Position numbers and translations under genes: made by a program. The notes under the pieces were generated by a model that did no database searches, was not told where the DNA came from, and was given only the letters and a program-made list of their open reading frames with translations. From the NCBI RefSeq assembly GCF_026343335.1, contig NZ_JAPELX010000001.1:434001-498000 (forward strand): a DNA stretch of 64,000 bases. Direction: 5' to 3'. Source of the DNA: Streptomyces sp. NBC_00078 (GTDB taxonomy: Bacteria > Actinomycetota > Actinomycetes > Streptomycetales > Streptomycetaceae). Of the stretch, positions 11,047-19,907 are shown one piece after another (position 1 is the first letter of the stretch; each line of letters begins with the position of its first letter).

Positions 11047-12954
11047 ATGCGCGACTTCGCCCTCGCTCCCCCCACCGTCTCCGCCCTGACCGGCGGGCTG
11101 GCCGACAGCATCTTCGACACGGCAGCCCTGAACCCCACTCTCCCGTTGCTCGCGCGCCGGCGCGCCCCCTCCTCCGCCGCCTGGGAGGAGGTCACCGCCG
11201 TGGAAGTGCGCGACGAGGTCGTGGAGCTGGCGAAGGGACTGATCGCGTCCGGCGTTTCACCGGGCACCCGCGTGGCGATCATGGCGCGTACCCGTTACGA
11301 GTGGACGGTGCTCTCCTACGCCCTGTGGGCGGTGGGCGCCGAGGTAGTCCCGATCTATCCGACGTCCTCGCGCGACCAGGTGGAGTGGATCCTGAGGGAC
11401 GCCGGCTGCGTGGCGGTGCTGGTGGAGGACGAGCAGGCGGTGATGACGGTCGGCTCCGTGTGCGGGGCGTTGCCGCTGCTGCGCCACGTCTGGCAGTTGG
11501 ACGCGGGGGCGCTGGACGATGTGGTGGCGCGGGGCAGGTTCATCCCGATCGCCACGGTCGACTCGCTGCGCCGTATCGTGCTGCCGGACTCCACCGCCGC
11601 CATCACCTACACCTCCGGCACGACCGGTCATCCCCTGGGCTGCGCGCTGAGCCACCGCAACCTGGCGCACCCCGCCCACACGCTGCTCGCGGGCTGGGGA
11701 CACACGGTGGTGCCGCCCGGCGGGCAACAGGCGTCGGTCCTTGCCTTCCTGCCGTTCTCTCATGTGTACGGCCTCATGGTGCAGAGCCTGTGCATCCGCG
11801 GCGGGATGATGATGGGCCACGAGCCGGACCTGAGCGAGGAGGCGCTGTCGGCAGCGCTGCGTTCCTTCCGTCCCACCTATGTCTGCGCCGTCCCCTCCCT
11901 CTTCGAGCGGATCTACAAGAACTTTCTGCGCGCCGCCCAGGAGGCGGGCCGCGGTGCCCTGTTCGAACGGGCCGCGGACACGGCGCGGGATTTCGCCGCG
12001 GCCCTCGAACGGCACCGACTGGGCGGCGGTTCGGGTCCCGGCTTCGATCTCCGCCTGCAGCACGCCCTGTTCGAGCGCACGGTGTACCGCAAGCTGCGCG
12101 CCGCGCTCGGCGGCCGGGTGTGCCGGGCGTCGTCCGGCGGCTCGACCCTCAGCCGCGAACTGTCCCTCTTCTTCGAGGGGATCGGCATCTACGTCAACGA
12201 CGGGTACGGACTCACCGAGGTCGGCGGCGGTGTCACCGCACAGCCGCTGGGCCGGGAGATGTCGGGGACGGTCGGGCAGGCCCTGCCGGGCACGGACATC
12301 AGGGTGGCCGACGACGGCGAGATCCTGGTGCGCGGGCCGTCGGTGTTCCAGGGCTACATCAACAACGACGAGGCGACGCGGGCCGCGCTGCGCGGCGGCT
12401 GGCTGGCCACCGGGGACCTGGGGCGGCTGGACCCCGAGGGCTATCTGACGATCACCGGCCGCAAGAAGGACATCATCGTCACCAGCGGCGGCAAGAGCGT
12501 CGCCCCGGCCGCACTGGAACAGCGCCTGAGAATGCACCCGCTGATCCATCAGGCGGTCGTCGTGGGCGACAACCGGCCCTGTGTGGGGGCCCTGATCACC
12601 CTCGACCCGCAGTTTCTGGCGTACTGGCGCGGTTCGCTGGCGCTGCAGAGCGACTCGCCGAGCCGGGAGGCCCGCGAGGACAACGCGCTGCGGGAGGAGA
12701 TCGGACGGGCTGTTGCCGCCGCCAACAGCGCGGTGTCGCGCTCGGAGTCGATCCGGGTCTTCCGCGTCCTGGCGGAGCAGTTCGACATGTCCAACGGGCT
12801 GCTCACGCCGTCCATGAAGCTGCGCCGGGACGCGATCGTGCGGCACTACGCGTTCGAGATCGACGCGATGTACCAGGCACGCACGCGCGCTGGGCGGCAG
12901 ACCGTGCCGGACGAACTGGCGGGCTGGGACGACGCGGACAACGTGTTCCGGTGA
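11047..12954 (+). CDS. Long-chain fatty-acid--CoA ligase (AMP-forming, FadD15-like)
   Basis: Activates a carboxylic acid, probably a long-chain fatty acid, to its acyl-CoA through an acyl-AMP. The 635 residues carry the ANL-family signatures TYTSGTTGHPLGCALSH (P-loop A3), FLPFSHVYGLMVQ, NDGYGLTEVGGGV (A5), WLATGDLGRLDPEGYLTITGRKKDIIVTSGGKSV (A7/A8) and a C-terminal lid ending TPSMKLRRDAI with the catalytic lysine of A10. The ATG at 11047 has CAGGAG six bases upstream; I prefer it to an in-frame start 33 bases earlier that would add a non-conserved tail. It is probably a soluble or peripheral membrane protein. The specific chain length cannot be read from sequence. Confidence 0.92.
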   Translation: MRDFALAPPTVSALTGGLADSIFDTAALNPTLPLLARRRAPSSAAWEEVTAVEVRDEVVELAKGLIASGVSPGTRVAIMARTRYEWTVLSYALWAVGAEVVPIYPTSSRDQVEWILRDAGCVAVLVEDEQAVMTVGSVCGALPLLRHVWQLDAGALDDVVARGRFIPIATVDSLRRIVLPDSTAAITYTSGTTGHPLGCALSHRNLAHPAHTLLAGWGHTVVPPGGQQASVLAFLPFSHVYGLMVQSLCIRGGMMMGHEPDLSEEALSAALRSFRPTYVCAVPSLFERIYKNFLRAAQEAGRGALFERAADTARDFAAALERHRLGGGSGPGFDLRLQHALFERTVYRKLRAALGGRVCRASSGGSTLSRELSLFFEGIGIYVNDGYGLTEVGGGVTAQPLGREMSGTVGQALPGTDIRVADDGEILVRGPSVFQGYINNDEATRAALRGGWLATGDLGRLDPEGYLTITGRKKDIIVTSGGKSVAPAALEQRLRMHPLIHQAVVVGDNRPCVGALITLDPQFLAYWRGSLALQSDSPSREAREDNALREEIGRAVAAANSAVSRSESIRVFRVLAEQFDMSNGLLTPSMKLRRDAIVRHYAFEIDAMYQARTRAGRQTVPDELAGWDDADNVFR

Positions 12955-13099
12955 GTGCGCATGACCTTCTGTGGCCGGCCCAGCCGTACCACTTGCCGCT
13001 TCTGGCATGCGTAGCATCCGCCGGCTTGGGAACGTGGACAGTCCATGGTTGTGAGAGCAAGGACGACAGAGCTGTAGACACGGGGGCTGGACAGGTGAC

Positions 13100-13534
13100 A
13101 TGCCGACCGAGCCGTATGAGGACATGACGTTCGCTCCCGGGGAGATCCCCGAGCGAGTCACTCGCTTCCCCGGCGAGTTGCGCAACGTGACAGACGCCCG
13201 CCTGGACGCGGAGCAGTTTCTCGACGATCTCGCGGAGGTGACACCTCCGGCGACACCGGAGCACTGGGACGACATTCTCCTGGCCGTCACGGAACTCGCC
13301 GCCAATGCGATCCAGTACGCGCCGGGACCCTTCGAGCTGAGGATGCGCAGGACCGTCGACGGCGTCCATGTGGTCATGGCCGACACGAGTTCCGTCCCGC
13401 CGGCACCGCGCCCCTTCCGCCCCGACGGAGGCGGCGGCGGGGTCGGCTGGCATCTCCTGCACGCGCTGTGCAGCCAGATCAGTGTCACCACGAACGACAA
13501 GGGGAAGGGCATTCACGTCTTCCTGCCCTGGTGA
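13100..13534 (+). CDS. RsbW-like HATPase regulatory protein
   Basis: A 144-residue single-domain GHKL ATPase. The N-box is LLAVTELAANAIQYAPGP and the G2-like element is DGGGGGVGWHLLHALCSQIS near the C-terminus. Such stand-alone kinases in Streptomyces act as anti-sigma factors or phosphorylate STAS anti-anti-sigma proteins; that is family knowledge. The start at 13100 has AGGTG only two bases upstream, so the in-frame ATG at 13124 (with GAGGAC) is a real alternative. It converges with another HATPase gene (13547-13999) 12 bases away and lies near the only STAS gene in the window. Confidence 0.8.
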   Translation: MPTEPYEDMTFAPGEIPERVTRFPGELRNVTDARLDAEQFLDDLAEVTPPATPEHWDDILLAVTELAANAIQYAPGPFELRMRRTVDGVHVVMADTSSVPPAPRPFRPDGGGGGVGWHLLHALCSQISVTTNDKGKGIHVFLPW

Positions 13535-13546
13535 GATCCCGGCGGC

Positions 13547-13999
13547 TCAGGCCGGCTGCTCGGCAGTCCGCCGGTGCCGGTCCGCGGGACGCAGCGGCAC
13601 CAGCAGGCCGATCGTCTTTCCGCCGCCACGCCGCTTCTCGATGGTGATCTCCCGTGCCAGACGGATGATCAGCGGCCAGCCGTACCCGTGGCCGTGGTGC
13701 GCCACCGGCAGGGCGCCGGATCCGTACGCCGTGTCCGGCACCACGTCGCTGTTGTCCTGGACGGAGATCCAAACTCCGTCGGAGGTGGGAGTGACGTCGA
13801 ACCCGGCGAGTCCGTCGCCGTGCCGGATCGCGTTGGTGACGAGTTCGGACACGACGAGCAGCAGATCGATGACGTCTTCCTCGCATGCCGTGCCGATGGC
13901 CGGCTCCCACTGCTCCCGGACGACCGACCGCGCATGTGCGCGTGCCGCCGCGGCGGTCGTCACCTGGACCGTGACCCGTGTCCTGCCGAGCCGGCTCAC
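13547..13999 (-). CDS. RsbW-like HATPase regulatory protein
   Basis: A 150-residue GHKL ATPase-fold protein with the N-box LLVVSELVTNAIRHGDG, the G1-like region VWISVQDNSDVVP and HGHGYGWPLIIRLAREI corresponding to G2. I chose the GTG at 13997-13999, which gives MSRLGRTRV and a GAAGAAG ribosome-binding site; longer in-frame starts add an arginine-rich stretch unlike the family. It is divergent from the STAS gene at 14238 with a shared 238-base upstream region, an arrangement that suggests a kinase/antagonist pair. Which sigma factor it controls is not shown by the sequence. Confidence 0.82.
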   Translation of the reverse strand: MSRLGRTRVTVQVTTAAAARAHARSVVREQWEPAIGTACEEDVIDLLLVVSELVTNAIRHGDGLAGFDVTPTSDGVWISVQDNSDVVPDTAYGSGALPVAHHGHGYGWPLIIRLAREITIEKRRGGGKTIGLLVPLRPADRHRRTAEQPA

Positions 14000-14237
14000 C
14001 GCTTCTTCACCACCAACAGCCCTCCATGCCGCGGTCGACCGGTGCCGCCGCGCGCGGCGGCACCGGCTACCTGTCCCACAGCAGCTGTTACCCGGTTCGA
14101 ACGTTCGCATTCGGTACGACGTGTCACAGGACGCGGCACACGGCTCGTGTGCATGCCATGCGCGATCACGGGTAACCGCGCATGGCTGCCGTAGTTGTCG
14201 TCAGCGGTCGTAGTCGTCGTTGTTGTTGGAGGTAGAC
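14000..14237. promoter_or_regulatory. Shared upstream region of HATPase and STAS genes
   Basis: This region holds a perfect 28-bp palindrome at 14039-14066 (arms CCGGTGCCGCCGCG and its complement), the 10-bp palindrome CGAACGTTCG at 14098-14107, and, on the + strand, GCATG (14151-14155), a 14-base spacer and GGGTAA (14170-14175). The last resembles the GNNTN-N14-16-GGGTAY pattern of SigB-type stress promoters in Streptomyces. The promoter call is inference from that resemblance. Confidence 0.4.
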
Positions 14238-14606
14238 GTGTCCGTTGCCCAGAACCCGTTGTCCGTGGAGGTCAGCCTGCCCGCCCAGGACGTGGCCCTG
14301 ATCGCGGTCGAGGGCTACTTGGACGTCGACACCGCGACGGAGTTCCAGCACCATCTGGCCAACCAGCTGCATCACGGCCGCCGCCACTTTCTGCTGGACC
14401 TCTCGAACGTGCCTTTCATGGACTCCTCGGGCATGAGCATCATCCTGCGCATCTACCAGGAGACCCGCGAGCTTCCCGGGAGCGTCCACATCATCTCCCC
14501 CACGCCCGCCGTGCAGCGGATTCTCGACCTCACGGGCGTCAGCATCACGGTGCCGGTGTCGGAAAGCGCCGAGGAGGCACTCGCCCGCATCATCCAGGCC
14601 CAGTGA
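14238..14606 (+). CDS. STAS-domain anti-anti-sigma factor (RsbV/BldG-like)
   Basis: A 122-residue single STAS domain. Residues LIAVEGYLDVDTATEFQHHL and the phosphorylation loop VPFMDSSGMSIILRIYQ, with the conserved DSSG serine, are diagnostic. In the partner-switching model the dephosphorylated STAS protein binds a HATPase anti-sigma factor and frees the sigma factor, and phosphorylation at the loop serine by that kinase reverses this. The GTG at 14238 has GGAGG five bases upstream and is preferred over an in-frame start 18 bases earlier. The divergent HATPase gene is the obvious candidate partner. No PP2C (RsbU/SpoIIE-like) phosphatase is encoded in this window. Confidence 0.9.
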   Translation: MSVAQNPLSVEVSLPAQDVALIAVEGYLDVDTATEFQHHLANQLHHGRRHFLLDLSNVPFMDSSGMSIILRIYQETRELPGSVHIISPTPAVQRILDLTGVSITVPVSESAEEALARIIQAQ

Positions 14607-14827
14607 CACGGGGCCGCCGGCGCGGTTTCGGAAGCTCGATCGATTTGTTTCCCTTCCCCGGTGCGTTTCGGAACTCCGGCGGGCATGGTTGTGCTCGACG
14701 CGTTCGTCTGCATGCCGTGCCCAGCTGGCGGAACGGCTGAGGTAACGGTGGGATCGATGTGGTGCGCACAGAGATCCAGGGCAGTCGAAGGGCGTCGGTT
14801 GCAGACCGCCTGGAGCCGCAGAGAGGG

Positions 14828-16222
14828 ATGAACACCGTGACACGACCCAGGATCCTGGTGGTTGGGGCAGGCTTCGCCGGTGTGGGATGCGTCCGCCGGC
14901 TGGAGCGGAAACTCGCGCCCGACGAAGCGGACGTCACCCTGGTGACGCCGTTCTCCTATCAGCTCTATCTGCCCCTGCTGCCCCAGGTGGCCTCCGGGGT
15001 GCTGACGCCCCAGTCGGTCGCCGTCTCGCTGCGGCGCAGCAAGAAGTACCGCACCCGGATCATTCCGGGCGGCGCCATCGGCGTGGACCTCAAGGCCAAG
15101 GTCTGCGTCATCCGCACCATCACCGACCAGATCGTCAACGAGCCGTACGACTACATCGTGCTGGCCCCCGGCAGCATCACCCGTACCTTCGACATCCCGG
15201 GGCTCACCGAGCACGCGTACGGCATGAAGACCCTTGCCGAGGCCGCCTACATCCGCGACCACGTCATCTCCCAGCTCGACCTGGCCGACGCGAGCGACGA
15301 CCCGGCGGAGCGCGCCTCGCGCCTGCAGTTCGTCGTGGTCGGCGGCGGGTACGCCGGCACCGAGACCGCGGCCTGTCTGCAGAAGCTGACGCACAGCGCG
15401 GTCAAGCGCTACCCCCGCATCGCCCCCGGATCGATCAAGTGGCATCTCATCGACATCGCCCCGAAGCTGATGCCGGAGCTGGGCGACAAGCTCGGCCGCA
15501 GCGCGCAGGAGATCCTGGGACGGCGCGGCATCGACGTGTCGTTGGGCGTCTCCATCGCGAAGGCGGGACCCGAGGAGGTCACCTTCACCGACGGCCGCGT
15601 GGTGCCCACCCGCACCCTGATCTGGACCGCGGGTGTCGTCGCCAGCCCGCTCATCGCGACGCTCGGCGCGGAGACGGTGCGGGGCCGGCTCGCGGTGAAC
15701 GCCGAGATGAACCTGCCGGGCCAGGACGGAGTGTTCGCGCTCGGCGATGCAGCGGCCGTGCCCGACAAGGCCAAGGACGACGGGAGCTCCGTCTGCCCGC
15801 CCACTGCCCAGCACGCGATGCGGCAGGGCAAGCACGTCGCCGACAACGTGGTCGCGACCCTGCGCAACCAGCCGCTGGCCCCATACGTCCACAAGGACCT
15901 CGGCCTCGTCGTCGACCTCGGCGGCAAGGACGCCGTCTCCAAGCCGCTCGGCATCGAACTGCGCGGTGTACCCGCTCAGGCCGTCGCCCGCGGCTACCAC
16001 TGGTCCGCTCTGCGCACGAACGTCGCCAAAACGCGCGTACTGACGAACTGGGTCCTCAACGCGCTCGCCGGCGACGACTTCGTCCGTACCGGCTTCCAGG
16101 CCCGCAAGGCCGCCAGGCTGAAGGACTTCGAGTTCACCGACGCCTATATGACACCGGAACAGGTGCGGGCCCATGTCGAGGGGACGGGCCGTGTCGAGGG
16201 GACGGACCGTAAGGACGCGTGA
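14828..16222 (+). CDS. Type II NADH dehydrogenase-like FAD oxidoreductase
   Basis: A 464-residue pyridine nucleotide-disulphide oxidoreductase-fold flavoprotein. It shows the FAD-binding ILVVGAGFAGVGCVRRLE, the second nucleotide site FVVVGGGYAGTETAACLQ, LIWTAGVVASPL and the FAD-pyrophosphate segment GVFALGDAAAVPD. The layout fits NDH-2 enzymes, which pass electrons from NADH to menaquinone at the inner face of the membrane without proton pumping. The start is uncertain: ATG 14828 lies directly behind AGAGGG, whereas GTG 14837 has better spacing. The last dozen codons contain an 18-bp tandem duplication (16174-16209), giving VEGTGR then VEGTDR. Confidence 0.87.
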   Translation: MNTVTRPRILVVGAGFAGVGCVRRLERKLAPDEADVTLVTPFSYQLYLPLLPQVASGVLTPQSVAVSLRRSKKYRTRIIPGGAIGVDLKAKVCVIRTITDQIVNEPYDYIVLAPGSITRTFDIPGLTEHAYGMKTLAEAAYIRDHVISQLDLADASDDPAERASRLQFVVVGGGYAGTETAACLQKLTHSAVKRYPRIAPGSIKWHLIDIAPKLMPELGDKLGRSAQEILGRRGIDVSLGVSIAKAGPEEVTFTDGRVVPTRTLIWTAGVVASPLIATLGAETVRGRLAVNAEMNLPGQDGVFALGDAAAVPDKAKDDGSSVCPPTAQHAMRQGKHVADNVVATLRNQPLAPYVHKDLGLVVDLGGKDAVSKPLGIELRGVPAQAVARGYHWSALRTNVAKTRVLTNWVLNALAGDDFVRTGFQARKAARLKDFEFTDAYMTPEQVRAHVEGTGRVEGTDRKDA

Positions 16223-16301
16223 GGCCGGTGCAGGCCGTCTTGTCGCGCCGTGACATCCTGAGATCCGGATCATGACGTGAAACGGGAGTGAGTACGACGG
16301 C

Positions 16302-18545
16302 GTGAGGGCAGCGGGTGGATCGGTCCGGGGACGGCTGGGCGATCTCGTCGCGGCCGACGATCCCGGGTTGCTGCGGTTGGCCGCGGGCCTGCGGACGGTG
16401 GCCGCCATCGCCCTCACGCTGACCGTGCTCTCCCTGCTGGGAGCCGATGTGCGCCTGCTGGTGGCGGGTGCCATCGCGGCCATGGTCTCCACCTTCGCCA
16501 TCCGGGAGAAGCAGCGTGCCGCGCAGGCCGTCACGCTGGCACTGGGCCTCGCGGTGGCGCTCGCCTCGGTGTCGCTGGCCGCGCTCCTGCACTCCCGGGT
16601 CGTGGGCGGTGACCTGTTCTTCGTCGTCCTCATCTTCTGTGCCGTCTACATCCGGCGGTTCGGCGACCGGGGCACCGCGCTCGGGCTGATCGGCTTCCAG
16701 GTGTACTTCATGTCCCTGTTCGTCGGCGCGAGCCTGTCGGGGCTGCCGAAGCTGTGGGGCGTGGTCGCCGTCGCGGTGGCGTCCAGCGCCCTGGTGCGCT
16801 TCGTGGTCGTACCAGAGACGCCCACGGGGATCCTGGAACGGCTGCGCGACGCCTTCCGCGCCCGGCTGGCGCAGCTCGTGACCGCGCAGCTGGGCCTGCT
16901 CGACGCCGGGCCGGACGACATCGACAAAGCGCTCCAGGACGTACGCGACGGCACCGCACGTCTGCACGACACGGCCATGATGATCCAGGGCAGGCTTGAG
17001 GAGGGAACCTCCGACGAGGCCGCGGCGCGGCTCGTGCAGCGCCGGATCGCGGACGCCGAGATCGCCGCCGAACGCCTGGGCCTGCTGTTGCTCACCGCCC
17101 GCAGCGCCGAGCGGGCGGACACGCTGACCCTGCATCTGCCGGGCGCGCCCGTCCCGCCGGGCGGCCATCGTCCGGTGCCCGACGAGGCGACCGCCACGTT
17201 GCACCGCGACCTGGAGGCACTGCGCCTGCTGGTTGTGCGGCCCGTGTCCGTGGGCACCGGGGCCGGCCTGGCCCATCTGCGCAACCGGCTCCTCGGCTAC
17301 CGCGACGAGGAGAACCTCCCGAAGGCCTCGCCCGCCGTGCAGGACGTGTTCCGCGGCATCGGCGAGGCCGCCCGCGCGGTGCTCGGGCTGCGGATCGCGC
17401 TCGGCGGGCCGCAGGACGACTCGGACGACACCCCGTCGACGGCCCGTTCACGCGAGGAGCTGGACGCCGAGGACGCGGTGATCGATGCGGGAGACGAGGC
17501 CGCGGAGGAGACGGCGACGGGACTGGACAGGCCCACCACCCGCGCCGCCGTGCAGGTCGCGGTGGGGTCGTCGCTGGCCATCGTGGGCGGTGAGTTCCTC
17601 TCCGGCCAGCGCTGGTACTGGGCGGTGCTGACCTGCTGGATCGTGTTCATCAACACCGCCTCGACCGGCGAGATCCTCGTCAAGGGCTACCGGCGGCTGC
17701 TGGGCACCGTACTGGGCGTCGTGGCCGGCCTGCTGCTCGCGGGCCTCGTCGGACACCACACCTGGACGGCGTTCGCGCTGGTGCTGCTGTGCGTGTTCGC
17801 GATGTTCTACACGGCGCCGCTGTCGTACACGCTGATGTCCTTCTTCGTGACCGCCGCGCTGGGTGTGCTGTACACGCTGCTGCACACCTACAGCCTGTCG
17901 GTGCTGGTGCTGCGGGTGGAGGAAACGGCGCTCGGCGCGGCCTGCGGGATCATCGCGGCGGCGTTCGTCCTGCCGGTGCACACGGACCGCCGTACCAACG
18001 ACCTCCTCGTCACCGTGCTGGACCGGCTCGCCGACGTCACCGACGCCGCGGTCGACCAGCTCAGCGGCGGTGACCCGGCCGAGCTGCTCGACAAGGCGCG
18101 CGATCTGGACCAGGCGCTGGCCGACCTGCGCGCCGCCACCCAGCCGCTCACCCACCCGGTCACTCCGATGCGGGCGCGGCGCAACACCGCCCGCTATCTC
18201 GTGGCGCTCCTGGAGACCTGCGCGTACCACGCGCGTTCGCTGGCCGCGATGGCCGAGCTGCTGCCCACGCATCCCTCGATCGCGGCGGATCCCCGTCTGC
18301 GGCGGGCCGGGCAGCGCATTCTGGGCAACATCGGGGCGATCGCCGCGCGGGTCGCCGACGAGCGGGCCGCCGTCGAGGTCGAGACCGGGGCGAGCATCGC
18401 GGCGCTCCTGGAGTCGGAGCTGCCCGGCACCTCGCGATACGGGCGCATCACGGACCGGGTTCTCAGGCATCTGCAGCGCCTCGACGAGGCGGTGGTGGGC
18501 CTGGCCCGGCCGCTGGAGGTGCCGGTGGCGGCGCCGAAGCGGTGA
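16302..18545 (+). CDS. FUSC-family membrane protein (aromatic-acid exporter-like)
   Basis: A 747-residue integral membrane protein with two hydrophobic halves. The N-terminal membrane block (~20-170) contains several helices including TVAAIALTLTVLSLLGADV and LLVAGAIAAMVSTFAIREK; a soluble helical region (~175-400) follows, then a second membrane block (~415-560) starting AAVQVAVGSSLAIVGGEFLSG, and a long helical C-terminal domain. This matches the fusaric-acid-resistance/YccS/AaeB superfamily. The substrate cannot be predicted. The GTG at 16302 has GGGAG rather far upstream (about 13 bases), so the start is moderately certain. It converges with the next gene. Confidence 0.8.
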   Translation: MRAAGGSVRGRLGDLVAADDPGLLRLAAGLRTVAAIALTLTVLSLLGADVRLLVAGAIAAMVSTFAIREKQRAAQAVTLALGLAVALASVSLAALLHSRVVGGDLFFVVLIFCAVYIRRFGDRGTALGLIGFQVYFMSLFVGASLSGLPKLWGVVAVAVASSALVRFVVVPETPTGILERLRDAFRARLAQLVTAQLGLLDAGPDDIDKALQDVRDGTARLHDTAMMIQGRLEEGTSDEAAARLVQRRIADAEIAAERLGLLLLTARSAERADTLTLHLPGAPVPPGGHRPVPDEATATLHRDLEALRLLVVRPVSVGTGAGLAHLRNRLLGYRDEENLPKASPAVQDVFRGIGEAARAVLGLRIALGGPQDDSDDTPSTARSREELDAEDAVIDAGDEAAEETATGLDRPTTRAAVQVAVGSSLAIVGGEFLSGQRWYWAVLTCWIVFINTASTGEILVKGYRRLLGTVLGVVAGLLLAGLVGHHTWTAFALVLLCVFAMFYTAPLSYTLMSFFVTAALGVLYTLLHTYSLSVLVLRVEETALGAACGIIAAAFVLPVHTDRRTNDLLVTVLDRLADVTDAAVDQLSGGDPAELLDKARDLDQALADLRAATQPLTHPVTPMRARRNTARYLVALLETCAYHARSLAAMAELLPTHPSIAADPRLRRAGQRILGNIGAIAARVADERAAVEVETGASIAALLESELPGTSRYGRITDRVLRHLQRLDEAVVGLARPLEVPVAAPKR

Positions 18546-18552
18546 CCGTCCT

Positions 18553-18984
18553 TCAGAAGTCGGTGGGCAGGCCACTCACCTCGGCGATGCCGCGCAGTTC
18601 CTCGTTCTGCCGGTGCCGGTCCCGGATGTAGTCGGCGATCTCGCCCAGCCGTGCCGGGTCGGAGGCGGTGTCCGCGTCGGTGATCACTCTGACCGGACCC
18701 GTTCCTTCGAGGTCGAGTTCGACCACCTCGTTGTCCAGTCTGCCGGTGACCGCGGCGGCGATGACCAGGGCGGCCTCGTCGCGCACCTCCTGGGACAGCC
18801 CGTCCCCGTGGTCTCCGTCCAGCGCGAAGTCCAGGCCGGGAAGGCGTTCCTCTTCGATCGCCTCGAGGATCGGTTCGACCACACCGAGGAGCCGGTGGTA
18901 GTCCTCCGTGTCCATCCGGGTACGCAGAAGACCGAGGTAGACGTCGACGGGTCGGTGCTCCGGTGGAAACTCGGATTCGTCCAT
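18553..18984 (-). CDS. Conserved hypothetical acidic protein
   Basis: A 143-residue acidic soluble protein (MDESEFPPEHRPVDVYLGLL at the N-terminus, ending EVSGLPTDF). I do not recognise a named domain. Segments such as MDTEDYHRLLGVVEPILEAI suggest a mostly helical fold, and the middle (GRLDNEVVELDLEGTGPVRV) looks like beta-strands. Codon use is typical of the neighbourhood. Only 28 bases separate it from the upstream DUF1206 gene, so they may be co-transcribed. No function is claimed. Confidence 0.7.
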   Translation of the reverse strand: MDESEFPPEHRPVDVYLGLLRTRMDTEDYHRLLGVVEPILEAIEEERLPGLDFALDGDHGDGLSQEVRDEAALVIAAAVTGRLDNEVVELDLEGTGPVRVITDADTASDPARLGEIADYIRDRHRQNEELRGIAEVSGLPTDF

Positions 18985-19012
18985 GCCGCCCGTGTTCCCC
19001 GTCTGCCGCGCG

Positions 19013-19852
19013 TCAGACCCTGCGCCAGCGAGCCAGGGTGAACGAGAACAGACCGAACAGGACAAAACCGGCCGCGACGCAGACGAGCAGCGACGGACCG
19101 AGCGGGGTGTGGGCGAACGAGCGCAGGGTGTCGTCGAGTCCCTTGGCCCGGTCGGGCCGGTAGTCGACCGCGGCGCGCACCGCGAAGGCGCCGGCGGCGG
19201 CGAACACCAGTCCGCGCGCCGTGCCGCCGCCCACGCCGGTGACGTCCACGAGCCGTCGGGACCATCGGGACATCCGGCCGAGCCTGAGTTCGTCGCGGTA
19301 ATCGCGCCGCAGGGCCCGTGCGGCGATCCACACGCCGCCCACCACCACGCCGGCCCCGGCCGCGCCCACCAGCCACTGCCCGGCAGGCAGGTCCAGGACC
19401 CTGGCCGTGACATCGCGGGACTGCTTGTCGCTCGATCCGCCCGCGCCGTCGTGGGGACCGGCCGCGAACCTCAGCACGGAGTAGGCGACGAACACGTAGA
19501 AGACGCAGCGGACCGCAGCGAGCAGCCGCTTTCGCGGTGTACGGCCGTCGGGTCCGACCGAGCCGAACAGGGCCTCCGACAGCCGCCACACCGCCATGCC
19601 GGCCAGTCCGAGGCCGAGCGCCCACAGCAGGACGGCGCCGAACGGCTGCCCGGCGAGGGTCGCCAGGGCGCCGCCACGGTCCGCCTGCCGGTTGCCGTCA
19701 CCGAAGGCGATCTGCAGGGCCAGGGCGCCGACCAGCAGATAGATGGCGCCGCGTGCGGCGAGCCCCGCCCGGGCGGCGCCCTCGGTCACCGAACCGCGCG
19801 CTGCCCGCTCGGCCCCCAGCCGGCCCGTCCGCGCCATGGCACTCGTGTTCAT
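19013..19852 (-). CDS. DUF1206 integral membrane protein
   Basis: A 279-residue membrane protein built from three related modules, each with paired transmembrane helices: GLAARGAIYLLVGALALQIAF with LLWALGLGLAGMAVWRLSEA, CVFYVFVAYSVLRF with WLVGAAGAGVVVGGVWIAAR, and GLVFAAAGAFAVRAAV with LLVCVAAGFVLFGLFSFTLA. This threefold arrangement and the WRL/W-A motifs are characteristic of the DUF1206 family, whose function is unknown. The ATG at 19850-19852 is preceded by GGGGAGGT, so a 15-codon longer in-frame start is rejected. Confidence 0.85.
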   Translation of the reverse strand: MNTSAMARTGRLGAERAARGSVTEGAARAGLAARGAIYLLVGALALQIAFGDGNRQADRGGALATLAGQPFGAVLLWALGLGLAGMAVWRLSEALFGSVGPDGRTPRKRLLAAVRCVFYVFVAYSVLRFAAGPHDGAGGSSDKQSRDVTARVLDLPAGQWLVGAAGAGVVVGGVWIAARALRRDYRDELRLGRMSRWSRRLVDVTGVGGGTARGLVFAAAGAFAVRAAVDYRPDRAKGLDDTLRSFAHTPLGPSLLVCVAAGFVLFGLFSFTLARWRRV

Positions 19853-19907
19853 ATGGACCTCCCCGAATCCGAATGCCCCGACGTCGGACGGGCACACCGT
19901 CGTGTGT

